Of a DNA stretch of 64,000 bases, positions 37,917 to 47,037 are shown in pieces (position 1 is the first letter of the stretch; every line of letters begins with the position of its first letter). Under the pieces are notes generated by a model. It saw only the letters and a program-made list of their open reading frames with translations, searched no databases and had not been told where the DNA came from. The position numbers and the translations under genes are program-made. The stretch is taken from the NCBI GenBank assembly GCA_016780765.1, contig JADHLH010000003.1, positions 1 through 64,000 on the forward strand, in the 5' to 3' direction. The stretch comes from Alphaproteobacteria bacterium. Its GTDB lineage: Bacteria > Pseudomonadota > Alphaproteobacteria > Puniceispirillales > Puniceispirillaceae.

Positions 37917-38885
37917 CTAGCGTGACTTGGCAGCATTGATCAGCGTATCAACCGAGGCCGCATTGGCGTCAATATATGCGGCTACAACGGCATTGATGTC
38001 CTCACCGCGGCTGTCGACGGCAGCCATCATCTGCTGCTGGTCACCGGCATCCATCTTGTAGTTGGCAAGAATGTCGCCAGCTGCCGGCCATGTGTCGCTG
38101 AAACCCGACCATGTCACCTTGAAGATACGGGTCGGGCTGAAATCACAGTCGCCCGTTGCCGTCTTGTTCACGCCCCATGACGGATCATTGTAGCAATCGT
38201 CAGTACCAGCTGGCAGTGCAACCCACTCGGTCTCATACTCGGCAAGCGCCCAATGCGGCTGCCAGAAGGTCATCACAAGCGGAGACTTTTTGGCGATGGA
38301 GGCTTCAAGTTCGGTGATAAGCGCGCCTTCCGATCCAGCTGGAACGGCAGTGAAATCAATACCCATCGCTTCAAAGCGGTCCTTGCCGGGTGAACCCCAG
38401 TCAGCCGGATAATCCAGCAGACGGCCCTTTGGCAGGGTTTCGACTGACGCAAACTTGGTGGCGCAGGCATTCAGCGCTTCCCAGTCGGGAAGTCCTGGGC
38501 ACAGTTCCTTCATATGAACGGTATAGAGAACACCTTCACGGGCTGCCAGACCAAGATCGCCGATATCGACAACCTTGCCGGCTGATTCTGCCTCGGCAAA
38601 CTGGCCGGGCGCGTTTGATGTCCAGATTTCCATTGTAGCGTGCAGGTCGCCTTCGCCCAGTGCAATGAACTGCGGCCCGTAACCGGCAGTGACATATTCG
38701 ATGGAATAGCCCGCCCTTTCAAGAATCGCACCGGCAACACGCGTTGACAGATGCTGTCCCGTCCATTCATTGATCGCCAATTTGATAGTTTTGTCGGTCG
38801 CACCCATCTCCAGCGCAATCGCTGGCGTGCAGGCAAGGCTTGCCGACATGGCGGCAGCGGCGATAAATCCTTTGGTCAATTTCAT
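37917..38885 (-). CDS. Glycine-betaine-type ABC transporter substrate-binding protein (ProX/OpuAC-like)
   Basis: MKLTKGFIAAAAMSASLACTPAIA signal; KTIKLAINEWTGQHLSTRVAGAILERAGYSIEYVTAGYGPQFIALGEGDLHATMEIW. Confidence 0.93.
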   Translation of the reverse strand: MKLTKGFIAAAAMSASLACTPAIALEMGATDKTIKLAINEWTGQHLSTRVAGAILERAGYSIEYVTAGYGPQFIALGEGDLHATMEIWTSNAPGQFAEAESAGKVVDIGDLGLAAREGVLYTVHMKELCPGLPDWEALNACATKFASVETLPKGRLLDYPADWGSPGKDRFEAMGIDFTAVPAGSEGALITELEASIAKKSPLVMTFWQPHWALAEYETEWVALPAGTDDCYNDPSWGVNKTATGDCDFSPTRIFKVTWSGFSDTWPAAGDILANYKMDAGDQQQMMAAVDSRGEDINAVVAAYIDANAASVDTLINAAKSR

Positions 38886-39127
38886 ATTTCTTCCCCTGAT
38901 GCTTCTTGTGGTTTTTGTGTTGTGGCATCGGCTGATTGACAGTAGCCGCGTGCGTCCACTTTTGGCTATGTTGCACGGGGATTCGTGGTTTGACAAAGCA
39001 ATATCTGTATCAAATGCGCACAGGGGTGCTGGTTTGGGCGGTCCTGCCCGGAAGTGAAGAAAGATGTTTCGTCAGCCCGTTTGGCGGGGCATAGTTTCCG
39101 GGAAGCTGTGAGAAGGGGGAGATAGTA

Positions 39128-40261
39128 ATGCAGGAAACGCGCATGCTGAAAGACCTGACGCATGGGTGGGATGACAACCCGGCGCGGTCACTTTCTCTGC
39201 ACAAGAATGCCTATATCGACCCGGCCTGGCTGGCCGTTGACAAGCGTGAGATCTTTCACAAATCCTGGCAGTTTCTGTGCCATGAAGAAAAGCTGGCAAA
39301 GGCCGGAAGCTTTGCCACGGCCAACATTCAGGGACAAAGCATAGTTGCCATTCGCGGCAATGACGGTGACCTGCGCGCCTTCTACAATGTGTGCAAGCAT
39401 CGTGGCCATGAATTGTTGCAGGGCGAAGGCACAACGCGGCGGGTGATCTGCCCGTATCATGCCTGGAGCTATGATCTTGACGGCAGCTTTCTTGAGGCGC
39501 GCCAGTCGCGTTTTATCGAGAATTTCAACAATGAGGATTTTTGGCTTGATCAGGTGCGGATAGAAACCTTCTGCCATTTCGTCTTTGTCAATCTGGACCC
39601 GGATGCGGCGCCGCTGGCAGAACAGTCTGGCGATCTGGCGAAAGAGATTATGTCCTATGCACCGGACATCGACAAACTGACCTTTGCGCACCGCCTGACC
39701 TATAACATCAAGGCGAACTGGAAGTCCGTGGTCGACAATTTTCTTGAATGCTACCACTGCCCGGTGGCGCATCGGGATTTCTGCACGCTGGTCGAGATGG
39801 ACACCTACAAGGTGACAACGCATGGCATCTATTCCAGCCATATGGCAAAGGCTGGTCGTGAGGCGAACAAGGCGTATGGAACGGACGGCGCGACGGTCAC
39901 CGATCATGCGGTCTGGTTCCTGTGGCCGAACACAACGCTGATGCGCTATCCCGGTCGCGGCAATTTCATGGTCTGGCGGTTTTACCCGGTTGGGCCCGAA
40001 GAGACCTATGAGGAGTTCGACTTCTTCTTCGAGACGGCCGAGGTGAATGACGCCGAAAAAGACGCCATCGCCTTTATCGATGATGTGCTGCAACCAGAAG
40101 ATATCGGCCTTGTGGAAAGCGTTCAGCGCGGCATGCAGACGCCGGCCTATACACAAGGGCGCTATATGATCGATCCGGAAGGATCCGGCCTCAGTGAACA
40201 TGCCGTGCATCATTTTCACTCGCTGGTTCTTGATGCCTATCGCCGCGGCGCCGCGTCATGA
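39128..40261 (+). CDS. Rieske non-heme iron oxygenase alpha subunit (carnitine/betaine/stachydrine-monooxygenase-like)
   Basis: CKHRGHELLQG...CPYHAWSYDLDG; VVDNFLECYHCPVAHRDF; 377 aa. Confidence 0.9.
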   Translation: MQETRMLKDLTHGWDDNPARSLSLHKNAYIDPAWLAVDKREIFHKSWQFLCHEEKLAKAGSFATANIQGQSIVAIRGNDGDLRAFYNVCKHRGHELLQGEGTTRRVICPYHAWSYDLDGSFLEARQSRFIENFNNEDFWLDQVRIETFCHFVFVNLDPDAAPLAEQSGDLAKEIMSYAPDIDKLTFAHRLTYNIKANWKSVVDNFLECYHCPVAHRDFCTLVEMDTYKVTTHGIYSSHMAKAGREANKAYGTDGATVTDHAVWFLWPNTTLMRYPGRGNFMVWRFYPVGPEETYEEFDFFFETAEVNDAEKDAIAFIDDVLQPEDIGLVESVQRGMQTPAYTQGRYMIDPEGSGLSEHAVHHFHSLVLDAYRRGAAS

Positions 40262-41055
40262 ACACGCCCGATACATCATCCGATACATCATCTGGCACAT
40301 CATTTGGGCCGCTTTCTGGCCGCGTTGCTGTTGTCACGGGCGGCACAGGCGGTATCGGTACGGCCATTGTCGCCCGGCTGGCGCGTGAAGGTGCAGACGT
40401 TATCGCCGCCGACTTGCAGGATAATGTGGCCCGCGCTGACGGGACCGTGTTTTGCGCCCTTGATGTGACAGGCGAAGACAGTGTTACGGCGCTGGCAGAT
40501 TTCGTGCGGGGCGATCTGGGACGACTCGATATTCTGGTCAATGCCGCTGGCATCGAGATTGAAAAAACCATCGAGCAGACATCGCTTGATGAATGGAATC
40601 ACATTTTTGCTGTGAATGTCACCGGCACGTTTCTGACCTCGAAATATCTGGTGGGCCTGATGCGCGAGACCGGCGGCGGATCGATCATCAATTTCGGGTC
40701 CTATGACGGGTTCATTGCTGATCCCGAACTGGCAGCCTATTGCGCAACCAAGGGTGCGGTGCATGCGCTGACCCGCGCCATGGCGTGTGATCATGGACCG
40801 GAAAATATCCGCGTCAATGCAATCTGCCCGGGCTATATCGATACGCCGATGCTGCAAAGCTTCTTCCGCCATGGTGACGAAGACAAGATGAAGGCCGCGG
40901 CGCGCGATGTGCATCCGATGAAACGCTATGGCACGCCGGATGATGTTGCCGGTCTTGTCAACTGGCTGGCTGGTGATGAGGCGCGCTATGCGTCGGGACA
41001 ATTGTGGGTGCTTGATGGCGGTCTGTCAGCGCAAGTACAGCAGATGAAACTCTAG
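40258..41055 (+). CDS. SDR-family oxidoreductase
   Basis: VAVVTGGTGGIGTAIVARLAREGADV; YCATKGAVHALTRAMACDHGPENIRVNAICPGYIDTPM. Confidence 0.93.
   Translation: MNTPDTSSDTSSGTSFGPLSGRVAVVTGGTGGIGTAIVARLAREGADVIAADLQDNVARADGTVFCALDVTGEDSVTALADFVRGDLGRLDILVNAAGIEIEKTIEQTSLDEWNHIFAVNVTGTFLTSKYLVGLMRETGGGSIINFGSYDGFIADPELAAYCATKGAVHALTRAMACDHGPENIRVNAICPGYIDTPMLQSFFRHGDEDKMKAAARDVHPMKRYGTPDDVAGLVNWLAGDEARYASGQLWVLDGGLSAQVQQMKL
40270..40305 (+). repeat. Three 12-bp tandem units (gatacatcatcc and variants) at the SDR N-terminus
   Basis: Encodes DTSSDTSSGTSF. Confidence 0.9.
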
Positions 41056-41069
41056 CGGAGCGGGCAGGG

Positions 41070-41999
41070 ATGGCGAAAAGTGTAACCATCACCTGTGCGG
41101 TTACCGGCGGCATTCATACGCCCAGCATGTCGCCATATCTGCCTGTCACGCCGGCACAGATTGCCAGCGAGGCGATCGCCGCAAGCGAGGCCGGCGCCTC
41201 GATCATTCACCTGCATGCGCGCGATCCGAAAGACGGTAGGCCGACAGCTGATCCGGACGTGTTCATGGAATTTCTGCCTGTCATCAAACAGGGCTGCAAT
41301 GCGGTGGTCAATATCTCCACTGGTGGCGGGCTCGGCATGTCGCTGGACGAACGTCTTGCCGCCGCCAACCGGGCATCGCCCGAGATGGCATCGCTCAATA
41401 TGGGGTCGATGAATTTCGGGATTTTTCCGATGCTGGAAAAATACAGGGACTTCCAGCATGAGTGGGAACCGGCATTTCTTGAAATGACGCGTGACTTCAT
41501 TTTCCGGAACACATTTCGTGATATCGAATTTGTGCTGCGTACGCTTGGCGATGATCACGGCACCCGCTTCGAGATGGAATGCTATGATCTGGGCCATCTT
41601 TACACAGTGGCGCATTTTGTGGATGCCGGGCTGATCAAGCCGCCTTTTTTCATCCAGATGATTTATGGCATTCTTGGCGGTGCAGGGGCCGAGATCGACA
41701 ATCTGGTCCATATGCATAATGCGGCAGACCGGCTGTTTGGTGATGATTATGAATGGTCGGTGCTGGCAGCTGGCCGTCACCAGATACCGTTTGGCACCAC
41801 AGCCGCTGTTCTTGGTGGCAATCTGCGGGTCGGTCTTGAGGACAGTCTGTTCATCGGCAAGGGTGAGCTGGCCGAAAGCAATGCAGACCAGGTCGCCAAA
41901 ATTCGCCGGATTGTTGAGGATCTGTCCTTGCGCGTGGCAACGCCCGAGGAAACACGCGAACGCTTGCAGCTGAAAGGTGGCGATGCAGTTGCATTCTGA
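41070..41999 (+). CDS. BKACE-family (DUF849) 3-keto-5-aminohexanoate/dehydrocarnitine cleavage-type enzyme
   Basis: SVTITCAVTGGIHTPSMSPYLPVTPAQIASEAIAASEAGASIIHLHARDPKDGRPTAD; NISTGGGLGMS. Confidence 0.92.
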   Translation: MAKSVTITCAVTGGIHTPSMSPYLPVTPAQIASEAIAASEAGASIIHLHARDPKDGRPTADPDVFMEFLPVIKQGCNAVVNISTGGGLGMSLDERLAAANRASPEMASLNMGSMNFGIFPMLEKYRDFQHEWEPAFLEMTRDFIFRNTFRDIEFVLRTLGDDHGTRFEMECYDLGHLYTVAHFVDAGLIKPPFFIQMIYGILGGAGAEIDNLVHMHNAADRLFGDDYEWSVLAAGRHQIPFGTTAAVLGGNLRVGLEDSLFIGKGELAESNADQVAKIRRIVEDLSLRVATPEETRERLQLKGGDAVAF

Positions 42000-42032
42000 C
42001 ACCAGCATTCTGATACTGGTATTCTGACAAGA
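41991..42032 (+). repeat. Three degenerate 14-bp units (gcattctgacacca / gcattctgatactg / gtattctgacaaga) over the BKACE stop codon
   Basis: GCATTCTGA (Ala-Phe-stop) recurs at 14-bp spacing. Confidence 0.85.
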
Positions 42033-42048
42033 CATAAGGGGAAGACAC

Positions 42049-43476
42049 ATGACCTACCAGACCAAGTTTCTGATCAATGGGGATATCGTGGCCGGCGAAG
42101 GTGAGGCCGTGCCTGTGATCAACCCGGCAACCGGCGATACCATCTGCAGCGTTGCCGAGGCCAGCAGTGAACAGGTCGATGCCGCGGTCCGGGCGGCGCA
42201 GGAAGCCTTCCCCGCTTTTGCTGCGCGCACGCCGGGTGACCGGTCGGCCCTGCTGCACGAACTGGCCAATCGGCTGGAAGCTGAGCGCGAGGCATTTGGC
42301 CGACTGGAATCGCTGGATTCGGGCAAGCCGGTCGGTGCCGCGATCGAAGAGATGGATGCCTGTGTCGATATCTTCCGCTTTATGGCTGGCGCTGTGCGCA
42401 ACATGTCGGGCATTGCCGCCGGGGAATATATGGAAGGCTATACCTCGATGATACGGCGTGATCCGGTTGGCGTTGTTGCCAGTATCTCGCCCTGGAACTA
42501 TCCGCTGATGATGGCCGCATGGAAGCTGGCACCGCCGCTGGCCACCGGGTGTACGATGGTGCTGAAACCGTCCGAGCTGACCCCGCTGACCACATTGAAG
42601 CTGGTCGGTATGTTGCAGGACATTTACCCGAAAGGTGTGGTCAATATCCTGTCCGGACGGGGCGGCACAACCGGCAGCCAGTTGATCAATCATGCCGGGA
42701 TTGAATTCATCTCGCTGACCGGGTCAGTCCGCACAGCCAGCCAGGTGTTGCAGGCGGCATCCTCGACGATCAAGAACACGCATCTGGAACTGGGCGGTAA
42801 AGCGCCGGTGATCATCTATGATGATGCCGATGTCGCAAAAGTAATCGAAGAGCTGAAAGGTTTTTCTTTCTATAATGCCGGTCAGGATTGCACGCAGCCC
42901 TGTCGCTATTACGTCGCCGACAAGATTTACGATAATTTTGTTGCCGACTTCGCCGGGGCTATTTCCAGCATTGCCACCGGCCAGCCCGAGGATGATGGCG
43001 TCGAGATGGGCCCGATCATCACGGCTGCTCAATATGACCGGGTGCAGGCGATGGTCGACACGGCCCGCGATGGCAATCATATGGAGATCGTTACAGGCGG
43101 CAAGACAATTGGCGGTAACGGGTTTTTCTACGAGCCGACACTGATCGCAAATGCCCTTCAGGATGACACGGTTGTCCGCGAGGAAATTTTCGGGCCAGTG
43201 GTGACGGCGACCCGTTTCAGCGATGTCGAAACAGCGATCACCTGGGCGAATGATTCGCCCTATGGTTTGTCAGCATCGGTCTGGACGCAGGATATATCAA
43301 AAGCCATGCAGACAGTGGCGCGCTTGCGCTACGGCGTTACCTGGGTGAACACGCATCTTGTCGGCATTTCCGAAATGCCGCATGGCGGGATGAAAGCCTC
43401 GGGCTATGGCAAGGACATGTCGATCTACTCGCTGGAAGACTACACCGTGCCGCGCCATGTGATGATCGCGCACTGA
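42049..43476 (+). CDS. Aldehyde dehydrogenase (betaine-aldehyde / trimethylaminobutyraldehyde-type)
   Basis: [63 protein letters not shown] catalytic Cys. Confidence 0.93.
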   Translation: MTYQTKFLINGDIVAGEGEAVPVINPATGDTICSVAEASSEQVDAAVRAAQEAFPAFAARTPGDRSALLHELANRLEAEREAFGRLESLDSGKPVGAAIEEMDACVDIFRFMAGAVRNMSGIAAGEYMEGYTSMIRRDPVGVVASISPWNYPLMMAAWKLAPPLATGCTMVLKPSELTPLTTLKLVGMLQDIYPKGVVNILSGRGGTTGSQLINHAGIEFISLTGSVRTASQVLQAASSTIKNTHLELGGKAPVIIYDDADVAKVIEELKGFSFYNAGQDCTQPCRYYVADKIYDNFVADFAGAISSIATGQPEDDGVEMGPIITAAQYDRVQAMVDTARDGNHMEIVTGGKTIGGNGFFYEPTLIANALQDDTVVREEIFGPVVTATRFSDVETAITWANDSPYGLSASVWTQDISKAMQTVARLRYGVTWVNTHLVGISEMPHGGMKASGYGKDMSIYSLEDYTVPRHVMIAH

Positions 43477-43491
43477 TATGGGTTGCGCCGG

Positions 43492-44253
43492 ATGAGCAAC
43501 AAACTGCAGGCCAGACATGCGCTGGTTACCGGTGGCAGTCGCGGCATTGGCCGTGCGATCACCGACAGGTTTCTGGCCGAGGGGGCGGTGGTGGCCAGTT
43601 GTGGCCGCGGCGACCGGCCGGATGATCTGGATCCGCGCGCAATCTGGCATCAAGCGGATATAGCGCAGCGCAGCGATGTTGATTCCCTGGCTGCCCGGCT
43701 TGCCGATGAATGGGGGCAGCTTGATATTCTGGTGAATAATGCCGGGGTGCAGGTTGAAAAGACTGTTCTTGAAAGTTCGGATGATGACTGGGATCTGGTG
43801 ATGGGTGTGAACGCAAAGGGTGTGTTCATGGCCTGCCGGGCTTTTATGCCGCTGATGACATCTGGTGGCAGCATCATCAATATCGGTTCGATCAGTGGTC
43901 ATCACGCCGACCCGTCGATGGCGCTGTATAATGCGTCAAAAGCATTTGTTCATGGGCTTACACGATCGATCGCGGTTGATCATGGCGGTGTGGGCATTCG
44001 CTGCAATGCCATTTGCCCGGGTTGGATCATGACCGGTATGGCGGATGCCGCCTTTGATCTGGCCACTGATCCGGCACGGGCAAAGGCAGATGCGTTGGCG
44101 CGCCACGCAGCTGGCCGCTTCGGTGATCCGGCCGATATCGCGTCGGCGGCTGTTTATCTGGCCTCTGATGATGCCGCCTTTGTGACGGGCCAGACGCTGA
44201 CGGTTGATGGCGGGCTTGTGGCGGCATCGCCGTTGCAACCAGGCCTGCATTGA
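43492..44253 (+). CDS. SDR-family oxidoreductase
   Basis: HALVTGGSRGIGRAITDRFLAEGAVV; YNASKAFVHGLTRSIAVDHGGVGIRCNAICPGWIMT. Confidence 0.93.
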   Translation: MSNKLQARHALVTGGSRGIGRAITDRFLAEGAVVASCGRGDRPDDLDPRAIWHQADIAQRSDVDSLAARLADEWGQLDILVNNAGVQVEKTVLESSDDDWDLVMGVNAKGVFMACRAFMPLMTSGGSIINIGSISGHHADPSMALYNASKAFVHGLTRSIAVDHGGVGIRCNAICPGWIMTGMADAAFDLATDPARAKADALARHAAGRFGDPADIASAAVYLASDDAAFVTGQTLTVDGGLVAASPLQPGLH

Positions 44254-44291
44254 TCTGGACCTGTCCTGATCTGGTGAAATAAGGGATAGAG

Positions 44292-45254
44292 ATGATGGCT
44301 TCACACAAGCATGACGACAGTGTTTCGGTTGTTGGCATCCTTGGTTCGGGGGTGATTGGCGCCAGCTGGGCCAGCCTGTTTCTGGCCCGTGGTATGCAGG
44401 TTGACCTGTTTGATGCCGCGCCTGATGTCGCCGCAACGACAAACGCTTTCATCCGGCGGGCCTGGCCGCAACTGCGCGAACTGGACCTTGTCGAGACCGG
44501 GCTGGATATTGAAGATGCGCTGGCCAGACTGACGATCTGTGATACGGCGGCTGCGGCGGTGTACCGGGCCAGGTTTGTGCAGGAATCGGTGCCTGAAAGA
44601 ATGCCGGTAAAGCATGCGATCTATGCCGAGATTGAACCGGTGCTGCGCCCTGATGCAGTGGTATCAACCAGTTCATCCGGTCTGTTGCTTGGTGATATGC
44701 AGCAGGGCTGGAAAGACCCGTCGCGCTTTATTCTGGGGCATCCTTTCAACCCGCCCCATTTGATCCCGCTGGTTGAACTTCTGGGCAATGAGAAAACTTC
44801 AGACGGGGTGCTGGAATTTGCCGCTGCCTTTTATGAGCGGTGCGGCAAGGAAACCATCTTCGTGCGCAAAGAGGTGCCGGCCCATGTGGCAAACCGGCTG
44901 CAGGCTGCGGTGTGGCGCGAGGCAATTCATCTTGTGGCTGAAGGGGTTGCCAGCGTTGGTGATGTCGACAAGGCGATGCGGGCAGGCCCTGGGTTGCGCT
45001 GGTCTGTAATGGGGCCGCATATGCTGTTCAGCCTTGGCAGTGGCGGTCTTGGCCTTGACGGCTTCTGCGCACGATATGGTGACAGTTTTCACACCTGGTG
45101 GGATTCGCTTGGCAGCCCGCGGCTGACGCCAGAGATTGCAGCGATGCTTGCCGACGGTGTTGCCGATGAGGAAGCTGGTCGTTCGTTCGAGGAATTGGTC
45201 GAGGAACGTGATCGCAAACTTATTGCCGCCATCACGGCGATGAAGGATATTTGA
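44292..45254 (+). CDS. 3-hydroxyacyl-CoA dehydrogenase family, L-carnitine dehydrogenase-like
   Basis: VGILGSGVIGASWASLFLARGMQVDLFDAAPD; ESVPERMPVKHAIY; STSSSGLLLGDMQQGWKDPSRFILGHPFNPPHLIPLVE. Confidence 0.88.
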   Translation: MMASHKHDDSVSVVGILGSGVIGASWASLFLARGMQVDLFDAAPDVAATTNAFIRRAWPQLRELDLVETGLDIEDALARLTICDTAAAAVYRARFVQESVPERMPVKHAIYAEIEPVLRPDAVVSTSSSGLLLGDMQQGWKDPSRFILGHPFNPPHLIPLVELLGNEKTSDGVLEFAAAFYERCGKETIFVRKEVPAHVANRLQAAVWREAIHLVAEGVASVGDVDKAMRAGPGLRWSVMGPHMLFSLGSGGLGLDGFCARYGDSFHTWWDSLGSPRLTPEIAAMLADGVADEEAGRSFEELVEERDRKLIAAITAMKDI

Positions 45255-45273
45255 ACAGGAAAGGTTGCGTGTG

Positions 45274-46125
45274 ATGGCTGAGTTTATGACATTGAAACAG
45301 GCTGTCTCGACGCATCTTGAGGACGGCATGTTTGCCGCCTTTGAAGGCTTTACCCACCTTATGCCCTATGCCGCCGCGCATGAGGTGATCCGCCAGAACA
45401 GGCACGATCTGACTGTTGTGCGGATGACGCCCGATGTGATCTATGACCAGCTGATCGGTATGGGTTGCGTTGCCAAAATGATCTTCTCATATGCTGGTAA
45501 TCCGGGGGTAGGCCTGTTGCGCCGCCTGCGGGATTCGCTGGAGAATGACTGGCCGCACCGGATCGAGATTGTGGAACATTCACATGCCGCGCTTGCTCAT
45601 GCCTATGAAGCGGGCGCATCGCGGCTTCCCTTTGCGGTATTGCGCGGTTATGTCGGCACCGACTTTGCCGCGGTCAATCCGGAAATCCGCAGCGTTACCT
45701 GCCCGTTCACTGGTGAAGAGCTTGCTGCGGTGCCGGCGATAAACCCCGATATCACATTCATTCATGCGCTGAAGGCGGACCGTGCTGGCAATGTGCTGAT
45801 CGAAGGCATCACCGGGGTCCAGAAAGAGGCGGTGCTTGCGGCCGGCAAAGCCGTGGTGACGGTAGAGGAAACGGTCGACAGTCTTGACCCGCATCCCAAC
45901 GCCCTTGTGTTACCGCACTGGGTTGTTACCGCGGTCGCCGAGGTGCCTGGCGGGGCGCATCCATCCTATGCCCATGGCTATTACCCGCGTGACAATGCCA
46001 CCTATAGGGCGTGGGATGCCATTTCGGCTGACCGCACCAGATTTCTGGACTGGATGAAGACACATGTCATTGATGAGGATGCGCGGGTCTTTGCCACGCG
46101 TGTGGCAAAACTGACAGACGGATAA
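45274..46125 (+). CDS. CoA-transferase subunit A (glutaconate/3-oxoacid CoA-transferase-like)
   Basis: GMFAAFEGFTHLMPYAAAHEVIRQNRHDLTVVRMTPDVIYDQLIGMGCVAKM. Confidence 0.9.
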   Translation: MAEFMTLKQAVSTHLEDGMFAAFEGFTHLMPYAAAHEVIRQNRHDLTVVRMTPDVIYDQLIGMGCVAKMIFSYAGNPGVGLLRRLRDSLENDWPHRIEIVEHSHAALAHAYEAGASRLPFAVLRGYVGTDFAAVNPEIRSVTCPFTGEELAAVPAINPDITFIHALKADRAGNVLIEGITGVQKEAVLAAGKAVVTVEETVDSLDPHPNALVLPHWVVTAVAEVPGGAHPSYAHGYYPRDNATYRAWDAISADRTRFLDWMKTHVIDEDARVFATRVAKLTDG

Positions 46126-46149
46126 ACGTGGACAAATGGGTATCGTGGG

Positions 46150-46926
46150 ATGAACGCCGAATTCACTGCCGATGAAATGATGACAATTGCCGCGGCGCGC
46201 CTGCTGACCTCAGATGATGTGTGTTTTGTCGGCATCGGCCCGCCATCGGCCGCCTGCAATATGGCGCGCCTGACACATGCGCCGGGAATCACCCTGATCT
46301 ATGAATCAGGCACCATCGGCACGGCCCCGACGGTATTGCCATTATCGATTGGCGATGGTGAATTGTGCGATACAGCGCTGACCACCGTGTCGGTGCCCGA
46401 GATGTTTCGCTATTGGCTGCAGGGCGGGCATATCACTGTCGGTTTTCTGGGTGCGGCGCAGATTGACCGGTTTGCCAACATCAACACCACGGTGATCGGT
46501 GATTATGCCGCCCCGCGGACCCGTCTTCCGGGTGGCGGCGGGGCGCCCGAAATCGCCAGCCTGTCGCAAAAGGTGTTTGTCACCATGAAGCAGTCGCTGC
46601 GCAGCATGGTTGAGGAAATAGATTTCGTTACCAGCTTCGGGCATGGCAATGGGGCAGGGGATCGCGCTGCCATCGGACTGACAACCTTTGGCCCGGCCGC
46701 GCTGATCACCGACCTGGCGTTGTGGGAGCCAGACCCCGAAACAGCCGAGTTGACGGTAACGAGTCTGCATCCCGGCATTGACCGACAGGCGGTTCAGGAC
46801 CAGTGCGGCTGGCCGGTCCGCTTTGCCGAGGGGCTGGTTGAATCACCGCTGCCAACAGAAGAAGAGCTGTCGGCACTGCGCGAGATAAAGGCCCGAACCG
46901 AGAAGGCGCATGCCCCGCGCCCCTAG
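46150..46926 (+). CDS. CoA-transferase subunit B
   Basis: EMMTIAAARLLTSDDVCFVGIGPPSAACNMARLTHAPGITLIYESGTIG; RTRLPGGGGAPEIAS. Confidence 0.9.
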   Translation: MNAEFTADEMMTIAAARLLTSDDVCFVGIGPPSAACNMARLTHAPGITLIYESGTIGTAPTVLPLSIGDGELCDTALTTVSVPEMFRYWLQGGHITVGFLGAAQIDRFANINTTVIGDYAAPRTRLPGGGGAPEIASLSQKVFVTMKQSLRSMVEEIDFVTSFGHGNGAGDRAAIGLTTFGPAALITDLALWEPDPETAELTVTSLHPGIDRQAVQDQCGWPVRFAEGLVESPLPTEEELSALREIKARTEKAHAPRP

Positions 46927-47037
46927 GCATGGCTGATCCTTCGTCATCTTGGGGTGCGCCCATTTAGAACTGGAAAGACGGCCCCTGTTCCGTCACTCTG
47001 TTGCCACCGGTTTCAGAGCAACGACAGGATTTGTATT

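Noticed and set aside
38985-39020. TTGACA followed by AT-rich sequence as a promoter for the carnitine-type operon
   Set aside because: A -35-like TTGACA is present, but no acceptable -10 hexamer is found at 16-18 bp spacing.
41052-42050. 332-aa minus-strand ORF antisense to the BKACE gene
   Set aside because: Shadow ORF; the plus-strand BKACE protein is unmistakable.
44251-44274. TGATCTGG repeated at 16-bp spacing after the second SDR stop codon
   Set aside because: Fits the stop-proximal pattern, but only 8 bp match, so it is too short to claim by itself.
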